The position numbers and the translations under genes are program-made. From assembly GCA_015680685.1 (NCBI GenBank), contig MNCI01009412.1, positions 654,588 through 718,587 on the forward strand: a DNA stretch of 64,000 nucleotides. The letters run 5' to 3'. Below, piece by piece: positions 23,701 through 36,800 of the stretch. How positions within the stretch are numbered: position 1 is the first letter of the stretch; each line of letters opens with the position of its first letter. This DNA is from Gnetum montanum (Eukaryota > Streptophyta > Gnetopsida > Gnetales > Gnetaceae). The notes below the pieces were generated by a model. It saw nothing but the letters and a program-made list of their open reading frames with translations, searched no databases and was not told the origin of the DNA.

Positions 23701-24369
23701 TCATCTAATAGCCTTGTAGCCTCAAAACATGGCCCACTAAGGGCTAAAATTATCAAAACCTAACCATTTTTTGGACCTATATTAGCCAAATTATACCATA
23801 TATAGCCTATTTTGCTTGATTTTTTCCATATTACATAGTGGTTTGGTTTGTTTTTGGCCTTTTGTTGCATTTTTGACCTTGTTGACCTTCTATGGCCTTT
23901 ATATAGCCTTATGTGTTCTTTATTTACCTTATTATAGCTTTTTTTTGCCTTTTTTTGCCTTTTGAATGGTATCAATTAGTGGGGTTTGACCTTCCTTGAC
24001 CACCATTTAACACCATGCAACCATGGCCTCTTAAGGCCTTAAACTAGCACCATAGTCTACAAAGACTCTAAATTGGCATCATGGACCACTAAGGCTTAAA
24101 CTTGGTAAAATTGTAACCTTTTCTAATCATTTGTAGTCATATTTGTTATGTTTCCCCTTGTTTGACCTTTATTTGACTTTTGTTTATCCTATATGGTACT
24201 TTGTTGAATTTTTCCTATCTCAGTGATGATCTTGGATGGCCTTGATTGCATTAGATTTTCATGTGTTTGCATACTTTTATAGCATTTTAGCATTATTTGT
24301 TCACTGTTACCTAGATGCCACTTAATATGATTTTGGTTGCATGATCAAAGTATGAGTAACTAGGAGCAA
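23701..24369. other. Spacer before RT of A, with TTAAACTAG motifs
   Basis: AT-rich and T-tract-rich, no gene. At 24010-24115 it carries CTTAAGGCCTTAAACTAGCA and two further variants. It aligns with 34970-35640 in element F. Confidence 0.6.
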
Positions 24370-25470
24370 ATCTACTTGCCTTTGTATCTACATGGACCTC
24401 ATGGTGATGTTAAATGGTGTATCAACCTTGATTGCCTAGATCTTGAGCTTGAGAGTCTCATAGACCACATAGCCTCAATAAATAAACCTTTATAATGGCC
24501 TGAAATACTAGTTAAAACCTTTGACCTAGAAGCAAGGGACATAACCAAAGACTTTGTAGTTGAGGTTCTATCACAATGCACAATGGTGAGGAGAAAATCC
24601 TTAAACTAAGTTCCTCACTAGAACCTCAATGTGTTCAAGACATTACGAAGGTCCTACAAAGCAAAATTAAGGCCTTTGCCTAGTTATATGAAGACATGCT
24701 AGGCCTAGACCCACATTTAGTTCAACACAACATCATAATAGAGCCTAGCAATAAACTAGTTAAGAAAAAAGTGCGCAAAAGTAGATCTGATTTGCCCTTG
24801 GTAGCTTTTGATAAGATCTCAAGGCTCTACCAAGCTGGTTTCATTAGCGTTGTTGATTATGTAGAATGGATGTGCAACATAGTGGTAGTCCCTAAGAAAA
24901 TAGAAGTATCTATATTTGCATTAATTTTTAAGACCTAAATAAAGTAACTATCAAGGATGACTTTCCTTTGCCTAGTATTGATCAACTTATTAATATTATA
25001 GCCAGACATGCCTTGTTGTCCTTTATGGATAGATTCTCAGAATATAACTAAATTAGGATCAACCCAAAGGACAAACTTAGCATGACCTTTATGACCCCAT
25101 GGGGTGCCTCTTACTATACTATGATGTCATTTGGTCTTAAGAACACCCAAGCAACCTATCAAAGTCCCATAGCCTATATATTTAGCAATTACATGTTAGG
25201 TTTACTTAATGATTACGTAGATGATATAGCTATTAAGTCAAAAATATCTAATGACCATGGTAATGACCTAGACCTTGTGCTCAAACGATGTCTCAAATGT
25301 GAGCTTAGGCTCAACCCTAAGAAGTGTGTCTTCGGTGTCAAGACTGGTAAGATACTTAGCTTTGTAGTATCTAAAGTAACGATTCGTGTCAATCCTAATA
25401 AGGTTAATGTCATATGTAAATTATCAATGCCTACCAACCTTAAAGAGCTTTGGGGATTATAAGGCAGATT
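24370..25470 (+). pseudogene. Reverse transcriptase of element A, broken
   Basis: The RT would copy element RNA into cDNA. A pre-RT segment at about 24380-24690 leads into LGLDPHLVQHNIIIEP. The fingers contain LYQAGFISVVDYVEWMCNIV and VVPKK. Then follow DFPLPSIDQLI, FMDRFSEYN, MTFMTPWGASYYTMMSFGLK and the catalytic YVDDIAIKSK at about 25217. The thumb region has LNPKKCVFGVK. The frames 24696-24938 and 25082-25462 hold most of it, with a stop between them. The catalytic motif survives but the reading frame does not. Confidence 0.9.
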
Positions 25471-25499
25471 ATAGTTTATTCATAGGTTTATTTCTAGGC

Positions 25500-26400
25500 T
25501 TGTAGATAATTTAGAATCCATGTAACACTTGCTTAAGAAAGGAGTTCACTATGAGTGGATGGCTCAATGCCAAGAGGCCTTTGAAAACCTTAAAAAATAA
25601 TTGACACAACTACCAATAGTCTATCCTCCACAAGAGGGTAATCTACTTTACATCTACCTTGCCATCTTTGATATGTCCATTCCCTCTCTACTCTGTTAGA
25701 AATGTGATGATGAAGGTAAAATGCTAGTGTACTACCTTAGCCATGAGTTAGTTGCCCATGATGCCCAATACACTGAAGTGAAGAAGTATTGTCTAGTGCT
25801 AGTGTTCTCTTTGAAGAAGTGGAGACACTACCTATTTAGAAGCCAAGTCAATGTCATTTATAAGGACAACATACTCAGAGCCATAATGACCAACATTTAT
25901 GAAGGTAGCCATATAGCCCAATGGAAATCCATAACCATGGAGTTTGACCTTCATTATATCTTTTAATCCTCAACAAACAATCAAGTTATAGTTGTACATC
26001 TTACAGTTTCACCCATCGATGACCAAGTAGCCATAGATCCTAAATTTCCTGATGAATACATTAACACAATTAGCCAAGTGCCCAAGGGTTATGAGGCAAT
26101 TATGCACTTTGATGGAGCTTCAACTACCCATGAGGCTAGTGCCACTACCATCATAACATTTCCTTCTAGTGAGATTTGATCCTTCACCTATTATCTTGGG
26201 TTTCTATGTACCAACAACATAGCAAAGTACAAGGGTTTAAGTAGAGGGATGATGGTAGCTTATGACCTAGGGATTAGATGCTTACTAATCAAAGGTGATT
26301 CAAAACTTCTAGTTAACAAAGTAACCGAAGTCTATGCATGTAAAGGTAAACATTTACAACCTTAATATGATCTAGGGAAGGGATTATTTCAATAATTCAT
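25500..26400 (+). pseudogene. RNase H and second (Tat-type) RNase H of element A, broken
   Basis: The first RNase H is at about 25540-25970: YIYLAIFDMS where an active enzyme would have its first Asp, then VYYLSHELVAHDAQYTEVKKY and LFRSQVNVIYKD. A second RNase H follows at about 26100-26370: MHFDGAS, FLCTNNIAKYKG and LLIKGDSKLL. Dual RNase H with a degenerate first domain is known from the Tat clade and supports that placement. In the second domain the two Asp residues are visible, but the expected Glu reads Lys. Confidence 0.85.
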
Positions 26401-27833
26401 AGATATTGATGTCCAACACATACTCCAAAATGAGAATTACATAGCCTATGTAATTGCAACGTTAGCCCTTAGTGTGATGCTAGATGTGTTTATTAAGTTT
26501 TCCACCTTAACTCTAGATTGTCTACTTCCATCACATAGAACACTATGAATACCTTTGTGGTTTTTGTTCATACTACTCCTCCCAAGGAGTGATATGATAA
26601 TATCAAATTTTACCTTATGCATGGTGAATCCTCACAAGGCTTGACTACCACTCAAAAAAATGTTGTACTTAAGTGATCAAAGCATAATGTCATTGTAGGT
26701 GATAACACATTATGTTGACGATCCTATGATGACATACTTCTAAAGTTCTTAGGTAAAATCAAAGCTAGAATAGTCTTAGAGGAGGTTCATGAGGATGTTT
26801 GGGGAGGACATATAGCACTGAGAACTATGGTTGCTAAAATTATATGGTTAGGCTATTATTGGCCCCATATAAAAAATGCCTACCTATAAAAGGTTAAGCA
26901 GTGTGACACATGCCAATGATATAGCAACCTTATACATTCATCACCAACTAAGTTGCATATCACTCAAATAACCTAGTCTTTTCAATTATGGGGGTTGGAT
27001 ATCATTGGACCTATAATGCCTAAGTCTTATGTAGGGCATAGCTTCATTATCATCACAATCGAATACTTTACAAAGTGAGTTGAGGCTATTCTCATAAGGA
27101 AGACCACATCCAAGCAAGTATACAAATTTATCCTAGATAACATTGTAGCCTATTTTAGCATAGCCAACATCATAGTTATAGATAATGGACCATAATTTAG
27201 TAGTCGAGAAACAAAAGATTACTATCATGACCTATGCATTAGCATTCTTTCTTGTCATCTTATTACACTTAAATAAGTGGACAAGCAGAAGCAAGTAAGA
27301 AGACCATCATCAACTTACTCAAAAAGATGCTCAATAATAGCAAGCACAAATGGCATGAGAGGCTTGTCCATGCACTATGGGCATATAGAACAACCTATTG
27401 CATGGTAACTGGTATGATCCCTTATAGTCTGGTTTATGGTTCTAAAGTTGGTTTACCTCTTGAATTATAGGTGTCATTGCTCCAAGTAGCCTTGACTAAC
27501 TTCATCAATGATGATCAAAATAATGAGTTGTTGATAGTAGCCTTGGACTTGGTGGGGGAGCAATGTATGCAAGTGCTTGCTCATATGAAACACTATCAAG
27601 AGAGGTAGAAGTAGTAGCATCACCATCACTTGACCATGCACAAGTTCAAAGAAGGTGACTTGGTCCTCAAAGCCATTTGTGAGCATGTGAAAAAATTCTT
27701 AGCCAACTGGGAAGGATCCTTCCTTGTCACTAGAGCCTATGGTAATGATGCATTCAAAATAACTGACATGGATGGAAATGAGTTGGCCAATCTGGTCAAT
27801 CATTCCTATCCAAATCCATACTATATGTAGCTG
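26401..27833 (+). pseudogene. Integrase of element A, broken
   Basis: The zinc-binding H-H-C-C part (HEDVWGGHIA ... CDTCQ) is at about 26790-26925. The catalytic core has WGLDIIGPIMPKS at about 26990 and VIDNGP at about 27178. The C-terminal part (27630-27830) reads FKEGDLVLK, NWEGSFLVTRAYGNDAFKIT and NPYYM, the usual end of plant Ty3/gypsy integrases. No chromodomain is seen. Stops and frameshifts interrupt the frame. Confidence 0.85.
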
Positions 27834-28013
27834 AAAATCATCAACAAGCAAGCCTACTTTCAAAGGTCTGCTACAACCTTAAACTAGCAATATGGCCTAC
27901 TAGAGCCTTGATCTAGTATTGATATCCACCATAGCCTTAAACTAGCAACTTTGGTGACCTAGATATCCTAATTCTTATGTGGCCTGAATGAATTGTAGCA
28001 TTATAATATGTAG
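27834..28013. other. 3' untranslated spacer of A with TTAAACTAG motifs
   Basis: ACCTTAAACTAGCAATATGG and AGCCTTAAACTAGCAAC, separated by about 60 bp, precede the polypurine tract. Confidence 0.55.
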
Positions 28014-28089
28014 TGGTATTTTGTATTCTTTGTCAAGACCTCTTGGTTTAATTTCTAGACATGAACAAAGAGGGTCCATTGAAACACCA
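28014..28089 (+). promoter_or_regulatory. Polypurine tract and junction inverted repeat of A
   Basis: AACAAAGAGGGTCCAT ends just before the LTR start TGAAACACCA at 28080. The upstream arm TGGTATTTTGTATTCTTTGT at 28014 can pair with the AAAGAGG and GAAACACC parts. This is the same layout as in B and F. Confidence 0.7.
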
Positions 28090-29570
28090 AAAAAATTTCC
28101 ATGTTATAGTTCATTTTTGACATGTTGTTTTTACCCCATGAAACTTGAGGTAAAACTTCATTGTAAATGTGAAGATTAATCCACATTGGGAAATTTCACA
28201 TACTTTATACTTTTGAAACTGAAAAATACCTCATGAGTGGTCAAAACCTCATTCCCCAAGTGAAAAAAGTCACCTAGTGTCTATATTTTGGCTTGGGAAT
28301 GTCAAAAATTCCTTTTGGAATGTCAAAAATGAAAATTTAGTACGTTTTATGGAGGGTATACATTTTTCTATGCTAGAAACACTTGTAGGGAGGTAGATCT
28401 CACCTATCCCTAGCATGAAGAGATGAGGAATTTCCCCTTAGCTTGGAAACTTTCCCCCTCTTCCCTAGCATGGAAGGCTATATGCTCAACTTGGAAACCT
28501 TCCCCCCTCAGCTTGGAAGTTCTCCCTTTCCCCTAGCATGGAAACTGTATTCCACTAATGTGGAAGCCACAAAAGCTAAATTTCAACACTTCATGCACTC
28601 CAATGTTGGCCAGCCACTTCAGCAAGCATGGTGGAGAGCTCAATGTTAAAGGTGTGCTCCTATCACTATTTATAGTAAATGTAATAGCCATGGGGAAAAG
28701 GCACTTACTATGTATGATAGCCCTAAAAATTTGGATATCCATCTTAGCTGAACTAGGCAGAAATTTGCAACAATTTGGCAGCCATTTTGTAGTCCCATTC
28801 ATGGCCTAAGATCTATAAAAACTACCATTTAGAGGTTCCATAATCTTTAGATAGTTTAGTAATTTTTTTGACATATTTCAACAACTCTTGGCATACATAC
28901 ACTTTTGCACACAAATTGTTCATAGTTCTACACTTGGGCATTCTCAATCACTCAAGAGTTTTCACAAGTTTCTACACTTGTATTCTCTTGAACGTAGCAT
29001 GCAAACCTTATGACCTTCTAACCCCCTTTTGGGATTTGTGAATTTTCAAGCTTCAGACTACACTCCTAGGATTTCCAACTCCCAATGTAGAGCATTTGGG
29101 TAGCTTAGATTTTTACACTTCTCAACCCCCATCATAGCAAACATTGCATATTTGAGATTGTAGCACAAGAGGTTCAATAACATTAGGAGTGGTAGGACAT
29201 CCAAATCATGGAGTTGATAGCATTGACTTCAACGAACCCTGAACCAACCTGCTACTCATTTAGGCACCATTTGTACACATTTTTGTAACTTATTATTTAT
29301 TTTTTCTTAATAATTTTTTAAGTTTTGGGTTTTATGTGCAAGATATATTTGTTTATTTTCTATGCATTAGTCAGATCTATTACCAATTTTTACATTCCAT
29401 TTTATTACACTATGTTGCAAATCCGCCAAGTCCCTAGTTGATCTACTAGACCAACCAAGGTACCTTGGATTCCACATTTTCATGGAGGCCTTGGGGATCT
29501 GAGGTTGAGGACTACTATGCAATAGATCCATCAATCTTCATTCTAGTGATTGACTTTTCTAGTCGCAACA
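28080..29570 (+). repeat. 3' LTR of element A
   Basis: Partner of 124-1706, with the same motif cluster (about 28460-28560) and TATA candidate (28814-28820). It is followed at once by the interrupted exon 4 of the antisense gene of element F. Confidence 0.85.
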
Positions 29571-32304
29571 ACAATCACATCATGAATACATGTGACAAAC
29601 CTCTTGACTCATTTGCTAAAAGATTCATTGATGTTCACCATCTTTGTAGTGGAAACGATTAGGCTTAGGACCATGAAGATATCAAGTAATCCCACATGAA
29701 TAATACTTGCTTGAATAGCCTTATATGATTGATCAACCAACTAGTACTGTGCAGGTTCCACCTCACCGAATTTGAGAATTAATATCTCCTCAATGCATCC
29801 CAAAGTGGTTATAGTAACTTCAAATAATGGCACAACCCCTACAACATAACAAAAAATGATTTATTTAGTCTTGAGGTAGGTACATCATGTCAAACCAAGC
29901 ATAACAAATATAACCAAATTAAAAAAAACTAGTCCAGTCATTTAAGCATCCAAAGCCTAAACAATTTAATAACCACATAACTAGGAATGCGTTGGCATAA
30001 GGATAACCAAAATAAACAAAAAAAATACTTACTATGCTATAAGATAAAGGCATCATAGGAGCTCTAGGAGATGGGTTCATTTCTGCATCATGAAATGGGT
30101 TTTTCCACCCACTATGAACTATTCCATTAGCTAGACACCTCCAGTAGGCCTTAGGATGATGTTTTATGTAATTAGAAAATTCATCCCTTCATTGGTCCAT
30201 CACCTCAAGTCTCATAATTTGGCTTTTAGTGAAAATAACCACTACTATTTTGGCTAAGGATAAAATATTTTCACCCTTGATCAATCCTTGATCATTTACC
30301 CTATACCTATAGGTAAGTGAAACAATGAAAACCATTATAAATTGATTGCATAGCAAGAAATAAACAACGATAAATTGAAAACAAATTATAATGATTATAC
30401 ATACTGCTTTATATGGTAGATAGTGCTAGGGGGTTCTGAAATAATGTATGCACACAATGGTCATCCAATAAGGTGTTATCAATGTTTGTACTACTCGAAT
30501 TTAGGCGTCTCCCAAATTTTTGATAATTTGTGAATGCCCAAAATGGTTGTGTCGTAATTTGCTTCACCCTCTGCAAAAACCTTAGGATCTTCAACAAGGC
30601 ACAATGGTTTCTATGATAGCAGCTATTGTAGGGGATGCTAAGTGTGATCAAATCATCATAGTGAAGTTCTATAATAGGTAAGTTAGGAACTCCCTTGCTC
30701 TTGGCCTAATCCATAGAGAGCCATTTTCCCACTCCATGTTTGAAGGTGGAGTGTTGGATCCAAAAACATGGATATAGCACAAGAGCCCCACCAGCTCAGT
30801 AACAACCATTATGGGCTTCAAGGTGACCCTATACCATCCAACACATAACTATTACAACCTTGTAAACCAAAACTAAAACTTCATAATCCAAAAATACCAA
30901 AAAATATTACAATTTCCATGCTAACCTTTGTAGTGCTTGTAACACTTCAACATGAGCTTTAACACTTAGGAAAAAATACCAAGAACAACTTGAATGGAAC
31001 AGAAATGATAGTTTAAAACCAAAAGTGTGGAATTCATAGTTTATATTTGAAAACATGGAAATGATTGTTTAAAACCAAAAAGATGAAAATGATAGTGTAG
31101 AACTAAAATCATGGTTTTTATGTTAAATTCAATTCTTAGTAAAACATAAAACACAACTCAAGGCCATAACCCAGAATTCCATAAAATAGAACAACAACAA
31201 CAAAACTCTAGGGAATGGCTACAATAAATAGCTAAAAAAAATTATCAAAAACTTTTTAGTTTGATTCAAACCACTTGGAGATCCTTACCAACACTTCAAC
31301 AAATCTGTAGGAACTTGGGACATTGATGGAAAAAAATTTTCAAAGTCTCAGTGTTGCCCATCATCATAAGAGTATATAAGTAACAACCATAAGACCTTAA
31401 TTTTGCACCACTTAAAGTAAACATTCATAAAACGTTGACTGTGTATCTAATTTTGATGATTCCATAGCTTTTGGAATTGTAAAACCATCAACTACAATTC
31501 TAAGAAAAGAAAACCCAAAAATCCTTAACTTTTCATTCAGAAAAAAATCATAAATTTAGCACAACCATGGCCATCACAAATAAAAACCCATTTCACACGA
31601 GCTTATGGAAACACTTACTAGAAATTATCTGTTCATCCAAATTTAATGATTCCATAGCCATTGGAATCCTTGAACAATGAAATAAAAATCAAAAACATAA
31701 AACTTAATGATTCATAACCTTATAGTACATAAAAAAATACCAAATTTACACCTAAAAATGGCCAAGAACTGAAAACCCACTTGACATAGCCTGATGGAAA
31801 CACCTATAAAAAGTTAATCATAACACACAATTAAGTGGCTTAAAAACCAAATTAACCAAAAAAATAGCTAATAATCCCATAGCCTTAAAAAGGTAAATTA
31901 CCTAACCATTTCCTTACAAAACTTTCAAAAATTGCATTGCTCTTTGGGTGGAAAAATCATAAAACCCATTGAATTCATGGAAACAACATTTTTACTACAA
32001 TGTAAAGAAAACCAAAAATTCAAATAACACAAAAAATGAGTAAACATGATCAAAATATATAGTGAGATTTTGATGAAATTCTAACTTGACTAATACAAAG
32101 TCCTAGATTTAAGAAAACGTAGGGGTTCTAGGCTAGAAATGGAATAAACAGAATAAACTCTAATAAAAAAAAGGCTATTTACATAGGATAAACAACAATG
32201 GAGCCTTCTTCAATCCTAGGAAGTGGGAGTTGGGAAAGGTCGTGAGAAGTTGGATCTACCTCCTCCAAAGTAGGGTTCTTAGTAGGAGCCTTCCTTCTCG
32301 ACAT
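29571..32304 (-). pseudogene. Antisense gene carried by element F: exons 1-4
   Basis: Minus-strand exons: exon 1 32183-32304 (Met MSRRKAPTKNPTLEEVD; a stop lies just upstream in frame), exon 2 30405-30828, exon 3 30033-30306, exon 4 from 29838 leftwards to 29571 and on into 123-1 across element A. Introns are 30829-32182, 30307-30404 and 29839-30032, all GT-AG; two donors are GTATGT and GTAAGT. Exon 1 joins exon 2 in frame to give YPMVTLKPIMVVTELVG. Exon 2 has LWIRPRAREFLTYLL. Exon 3 has HHPKAYWRCLANGIVHSGW with one stop in about 90 codons. Exons 3 of A and F are 277 and 274 nt. Family not recognised. Confidence 0.7.
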
Positions 32305-32899
32305 GGTACAAAAAACTTGTGTAGAAAACACTAAAAAACCTTGAAATTTGGAAGCATTGGGATGACAACATTGACACTTGAGGCAAGAATAGCTATGACT
32401 ATGCTAGAGATGGTGGTAGTAGCAAGCACAGAGCTCCAAACTTGGACACAACAACATGATGTGTAGGAAACAACAATGATTTTTACAAATTTGAAACAAG
32501 AAAATCAACTTAAACCTAAGTGTCCACCTTGAAACCTTGATTTTCATGATACACATTTACTAACTCCATTGAACTTAGGTATTCAAATTAGAAAGTAAGA
32601 TTGCATTGTATGGATGGAAAACCATAAGAGCCAAACATGCAAATTCCATGTAGGCCCCACTAAATGCTCAACAAGAAAGCCAAGAAAACCATGACTATGG
32701 TGCAATTTTTGGCTTCCAAACCTAACTAAACTAGGGTTTAGACCTTTGGGAGCCTTGGAATAGATGCCATATCTCATTCACTTCAAGAAACTAGTCTCCA
32801 ATCTTGCATCCTTTCTATGAAACCCTAGGATCAAGCTAGGAAACCAAGTGTCAAAATTCATGTAAACTAAGCTACAAAAGGCCTTAGAACTCATGTCAA
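32305..32899. other. Upstream region of the F antisense gene
   Basis: No gene is seen. In the antisense direction this is the presumed 5' flank of exon 1 and it leads into the tandem array. No clear TATA box could be assigned. Confidence 0.4.
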
Positions 32900-34960
32900 A
32901 ATTTGTTGTTCCATGTAACTACACTATCCTAGAGCCTAACTACACTAGCCTAGCATAGTCAAATGGGATATGTTGTCTTTTTGCACTTTTCATTTTTCCA
33001 TGTATGATGAGCATCAATCCTTGAAATCATACATCCAAAATCAGCAACTAGGAACTATAATTAGTAGTCATTAAGCACTGAAAAAGTCTCAAATCCCATA
33101 ATAGGATATTTCTTGACCATGACTATGTTGGCCAAGAGCATGAATATGTTGGCCCAGCATAGTTGAGAATGGGATATGTCCTTTTCCCACTCATCAAGCC
33201 TTAAATCAACATCGCATGCCCATGCCATGTTCACAAACCCTGGCTAGAGGACTTAGCAACTACAAAATTTTGTCAAAGTCATCATATGAAGCAAAAAATC
33301 AACCAAAATCCATGACTACACTAGATGGAGGTTATGACTATGCTAGCCCAGCTTAGTCATAACATTTACAAATGGGATAGACCATAGAAATAATAACAAA
33401 CCTCCAAAATTCCATTCCATAGCCTCCACACCTCCCCAAGACTCTCAATGACTACAAACTATCTATCAATTAAGCAAAAACACTTCAAAATCCATTTCCC
33501 AAGCATGACTACATTAAGAATGGATGATAATGCTAGGCTAGTATAGTCACTAGTGATTCCTAGCGTACTCAACCTAAAGAGTCCAAAACATGTCATTTCC
33601 AAGCCAAAATCAACTTCCAAAAGCCTTAGAACCCTACCAGACTAAAAATCAAGACAAAATTCACTATTTCTCACATTTTCCAATTCCAACTATGTTAGGG
33701 ATCGCATTCCTACATTGGGTCAACATATTCACCAGTAAAGCCCAATGTACTCCACATAGAAAATAGTAAATTTAGTCTTAAATAACTCGAAATAACTTTT
33801 GCAAAATTGTGGGACCCTACTGGAACCTTGCTTTGGCCATAAAACTTAACATTTTCCATTCTAAACTTGTCAACTATGCTAGAATTTGCATGTCTATACT
33901 AGGCTAGCATAGTCATCAGTAGAGACCACTATAGTCCACATGGAAAATCCTAGAAATGACCAAAAGAAGCTCAAATTGACTCCTAGAAAGACTTAGAACC
34001 CTACTAAAGCATGCTGAGACCATAAAACACTAGGAAATAAGCCAAAACTCATCAGTTTTCATCACAAATTACTCAACTACACTAGGAATTACTTACCTAC
34101 ACTAGGCCAATGTAGCCTAGAGGAATTTGACCTTCCCAAGATTCAAAAAACCACCAAAACTAATAATTTTAATGCTAAAACCCTAGCCAGTAGTAACAAT
34201 AACCTTGGAAGTTTACTAGCATGGTCGAGTGGGCATGAAAACTCACTTAAAATCATATTTTGAGCATGACTACATTGGGGAAGCCTGTGAATATGCTGGC
34301 CTAGCATAGTTACAATGGAAACATATTTTGTTATAACGTTTACCAACATTGTACCACTCAGAATGACCAGAAATTGACTCATGAAGCCCAAACCCCTATT
34401 CCACTTCATCCAGTTGAAACTTCACTCTATTTTCACATTGAAAACATAAAATTCCCCATGACTACACTAACACCATGAATGAATACAATGGCACACCATA
34501 GTATTATGAGAAATATCATAAAACCCTCTTTCATTACCAATCTCAACCTTTAAGAAGTTAATTTAGTCCTTCCATGATTCTAAACAATCCTTATTAGTCG
34601 ATAGAGCCCTAATCCTAGCCTTGAAGGCCCATGAATTCACTTATTTCATGTAACTATGCTAGGGCCTACCATGACTATGCTAGCCTAGTGTAGTCACCAA
34701 TGGAAACATCATTTTTAGCTTCTAGAATGTAGAAAACAAAGCCAAAACTTACAAATCCTTAATACCAACCCCCTACACTAGATTTTTGGATCATTTGGAG
34801 CTCGACAGTAATCTTATGGACCCTAGGAAACTACCCATTAGTGTTGACTATGCTGAGTAATGCATGACTACACTAGGCCATCATAGTCACCAATCGAGCC
34901 TAGTGTAGTCATAAGAAAAATTCTTAATTTCACCTCAAAACAACCCTAAAATGACCCCTT
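32900..34960. repeat. Degenerate tandem array between antisense gene and RT in F
   Basis: About 10-11 units of roughly 180-200 bp with blocks such as GACTACACTAGGCCA and CTAGTGTAGTCACCAAT or GGCCTAGCATAGTTAC (near 32940, 33130, 33330, 33530, 33700, 33890, 34090, 34280, 34480, 34670 and 34870). Same position as the array in A but a different core motif. The core resembles CTAATGTAGTCACCAACA in LTR F (near 40416). No gene is seen. Confidence 0.7.
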
Positions 34961-35640
34961 GAAGTGCCCAAACATCCCTCGTAGACCTATAGCCTCATAC
35001 CATGGCCTACTAAGGCATAAAACTAGCAAAATATAATCCTTTTTTATCACTATTGATTGTGTTTTACCACACATACTCCATTTTGATTAATTTGACCTTA
35101 TTTAATGGTGTTTTGACTTTTTTTTATCTTGTTATCTATTATTTACCTTTATTGCCATCACTTGATCTCATTTAGCATCTACATAATTTTAGTTACATCA
35201 TACCTACCTTGTTTTTTCTATTATGGCTTGTATTGACCCTTGTTTAGCCTTTCATTGGTGTTAAGTAATGGAGTTTGACAATTCTTGACCATCATTTAAC
35301 ACCATGTAACTATGACATGCAAAGGCCTTAAATTGGTAACATGGCCAACTAAGGCCTTAAACTAGTAGAATGTAACCTTGGTTGACCATATTTGGCCTTA
35401 TTTCTTATACTTTCATTATGGTTCAACTTGTTTTAACCTTGATTAATCTTTATGTGGCCTTTATTTAACCTTTATTCCATATTATTTGTCTTCATTTACC
35501 ATCTAGAGCCTTGGTTGACCTTATTTGCATTTTTTTTACAATAGAAATAACATGCATTTACATAATTATTGAGGTATTAGAATTATTTAATCATTTTTAC
35601 CTAGGTGTTTCTTAATGTGCTTTTGGCTGATATGCAAGAT
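34961..35640. other. Spacer before RT of F, with TTAAACTAG motifs
   Basis: T-rich, no gene. Copies of GGCCTTAAACTAG lie at 35325-35380 and a variant at about 34995-35030. It aligns with 23700-24330 in A. Confidence 0.55.
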
Positions 35641-36800
35641 TGGAGTATGAATTCTTGGAAACAAATCTCCTTGCCATTGAATCTAAGTGAGTCCCACGGT
35701 GATGTTGAATGATGTATTGATCATAATTACCTAGATCTTGATCATGAGAGTCTCCTTAACAAAATAACTTCAATAGAAAAAACTCTAGAGTGGACTAGAA
35801 ACCTAGTCAAATCCATTAATCTTGAGGCTAACAACATTACAAAAGACTCACTAGTTGAGGTTCTTGTCATGACACATAGTGATGAGGAAAAAACATTGAA
35901 ACTAAGTTCCTCACTGCAACCTCAATAGGCTTAGTACATCACCAAAGTCCTAAAATATAACATTAATATCTTTTCCTTGTCATATGAGGATATTTCTATT
36001 TTAGACCCACATTTAGTCCAACATAATATTATACTTGATCCTAGCATTAGACTAGTTAAACAAACATTTTGTAAGATTAGACCTAATTTTTCCCTAGTCG
36101 TTTGTGATGAAATCACAAAATTATATCAAGCTAGTTTCATTAGAGCTTTTGATTACATATAATGGATGTCCAACATAGTGGTAGTCCTTAAGAAAAATGG
36201 GAGTATATGCATTTTCATTGATTTATAAGATCTAAATAAGGCAACTATAAAAGACAATTTCCCTTTGCCTAGTATTGACCAACTTATTGATACCATGGTT
36301 GAGCATGCCTTATTATCCTTTATGGATGGGTTCTCAGGATATAACTAAATTAGGATTAACCTAGAGCATCAACTAAGTATGACCTTCATGACCCCTTGGG
36401 GTACCTTTTGTTATACCATGATGTCCTTTGTCCTAAAGAATGTAAGAGCAACCTACCAAAGAGCTATGACATATATCTTTAGTGATTATATGCTAGGTTT
36501 GGTCAACGGTGATGTAGATAATATAGCTATTAAGTCCAAAGTGGCCAATGATCATGCACAGGACCTTGACCTTGGAATTAAATGATGCCTCAAGTATGAG
36601 CTAAGGCTTAATCCCGAAAATATGTCTTTGGTGTCAAAATTAATAAGATGCTTGGCTTTGTAGTATCCAAAGAAAGGATACATGTTGATCTTGATAAGGT
36701 TAAAGCCATATCCAACTTGGCAGCACCTATTAACTTTAAGGAGCTTCAGGGCCATCAAGGTAGATTGTAATTTATCCATAGGCTTATTGCTAGGCTTATG
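35641..36800 (+). pseudogene. Reverse transcriptase of element F, broken
   Basis: Colinear with the RT of A: LDPHLVQHNIILDPS at about 36001, LYQASFIRAFDYI, DNFPLPSIDQLI, FMDGFSGYN, MTFMTPWGTFCYTMMSF. The catalytic Tyr-Val-Asp-Asp is lost; the position reads GDVDNIAIKSK (about 36510). Several stops and frameshifts. Confidence 0.88.

Larger units (their letters stand above)
124..29570 (+). mobile_element. Element A: Tat-type Ty3/gypsy LTR retrotransposon, decayed, containing element B
   Basis: Two homologous LTRs (124-1706 and 28080-29570) bracket, in order, a primer site, gag, protease, an antisense intron-containing gene with a spacer, then RT, RNase H, a second RNase H and integrase. The second RNase H (HFDGAS, CTNNIA, GDSKL) is the kind known from the Tat clade. 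Protease and RT lie about 18 kb apart, or about 10.7 kb once nested B is removed. Both LTRs start with TGAAACACC. The flanking 5-mers atagt (119-123) and acaat (29571-29575) differ by two transitions and look like a decayed target duplication. Reading frames are broken throughout, and the LTRs differ by roughly 15% in a stretch compared by eye, so the copy is old and inactive. Confidence 0.85.
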
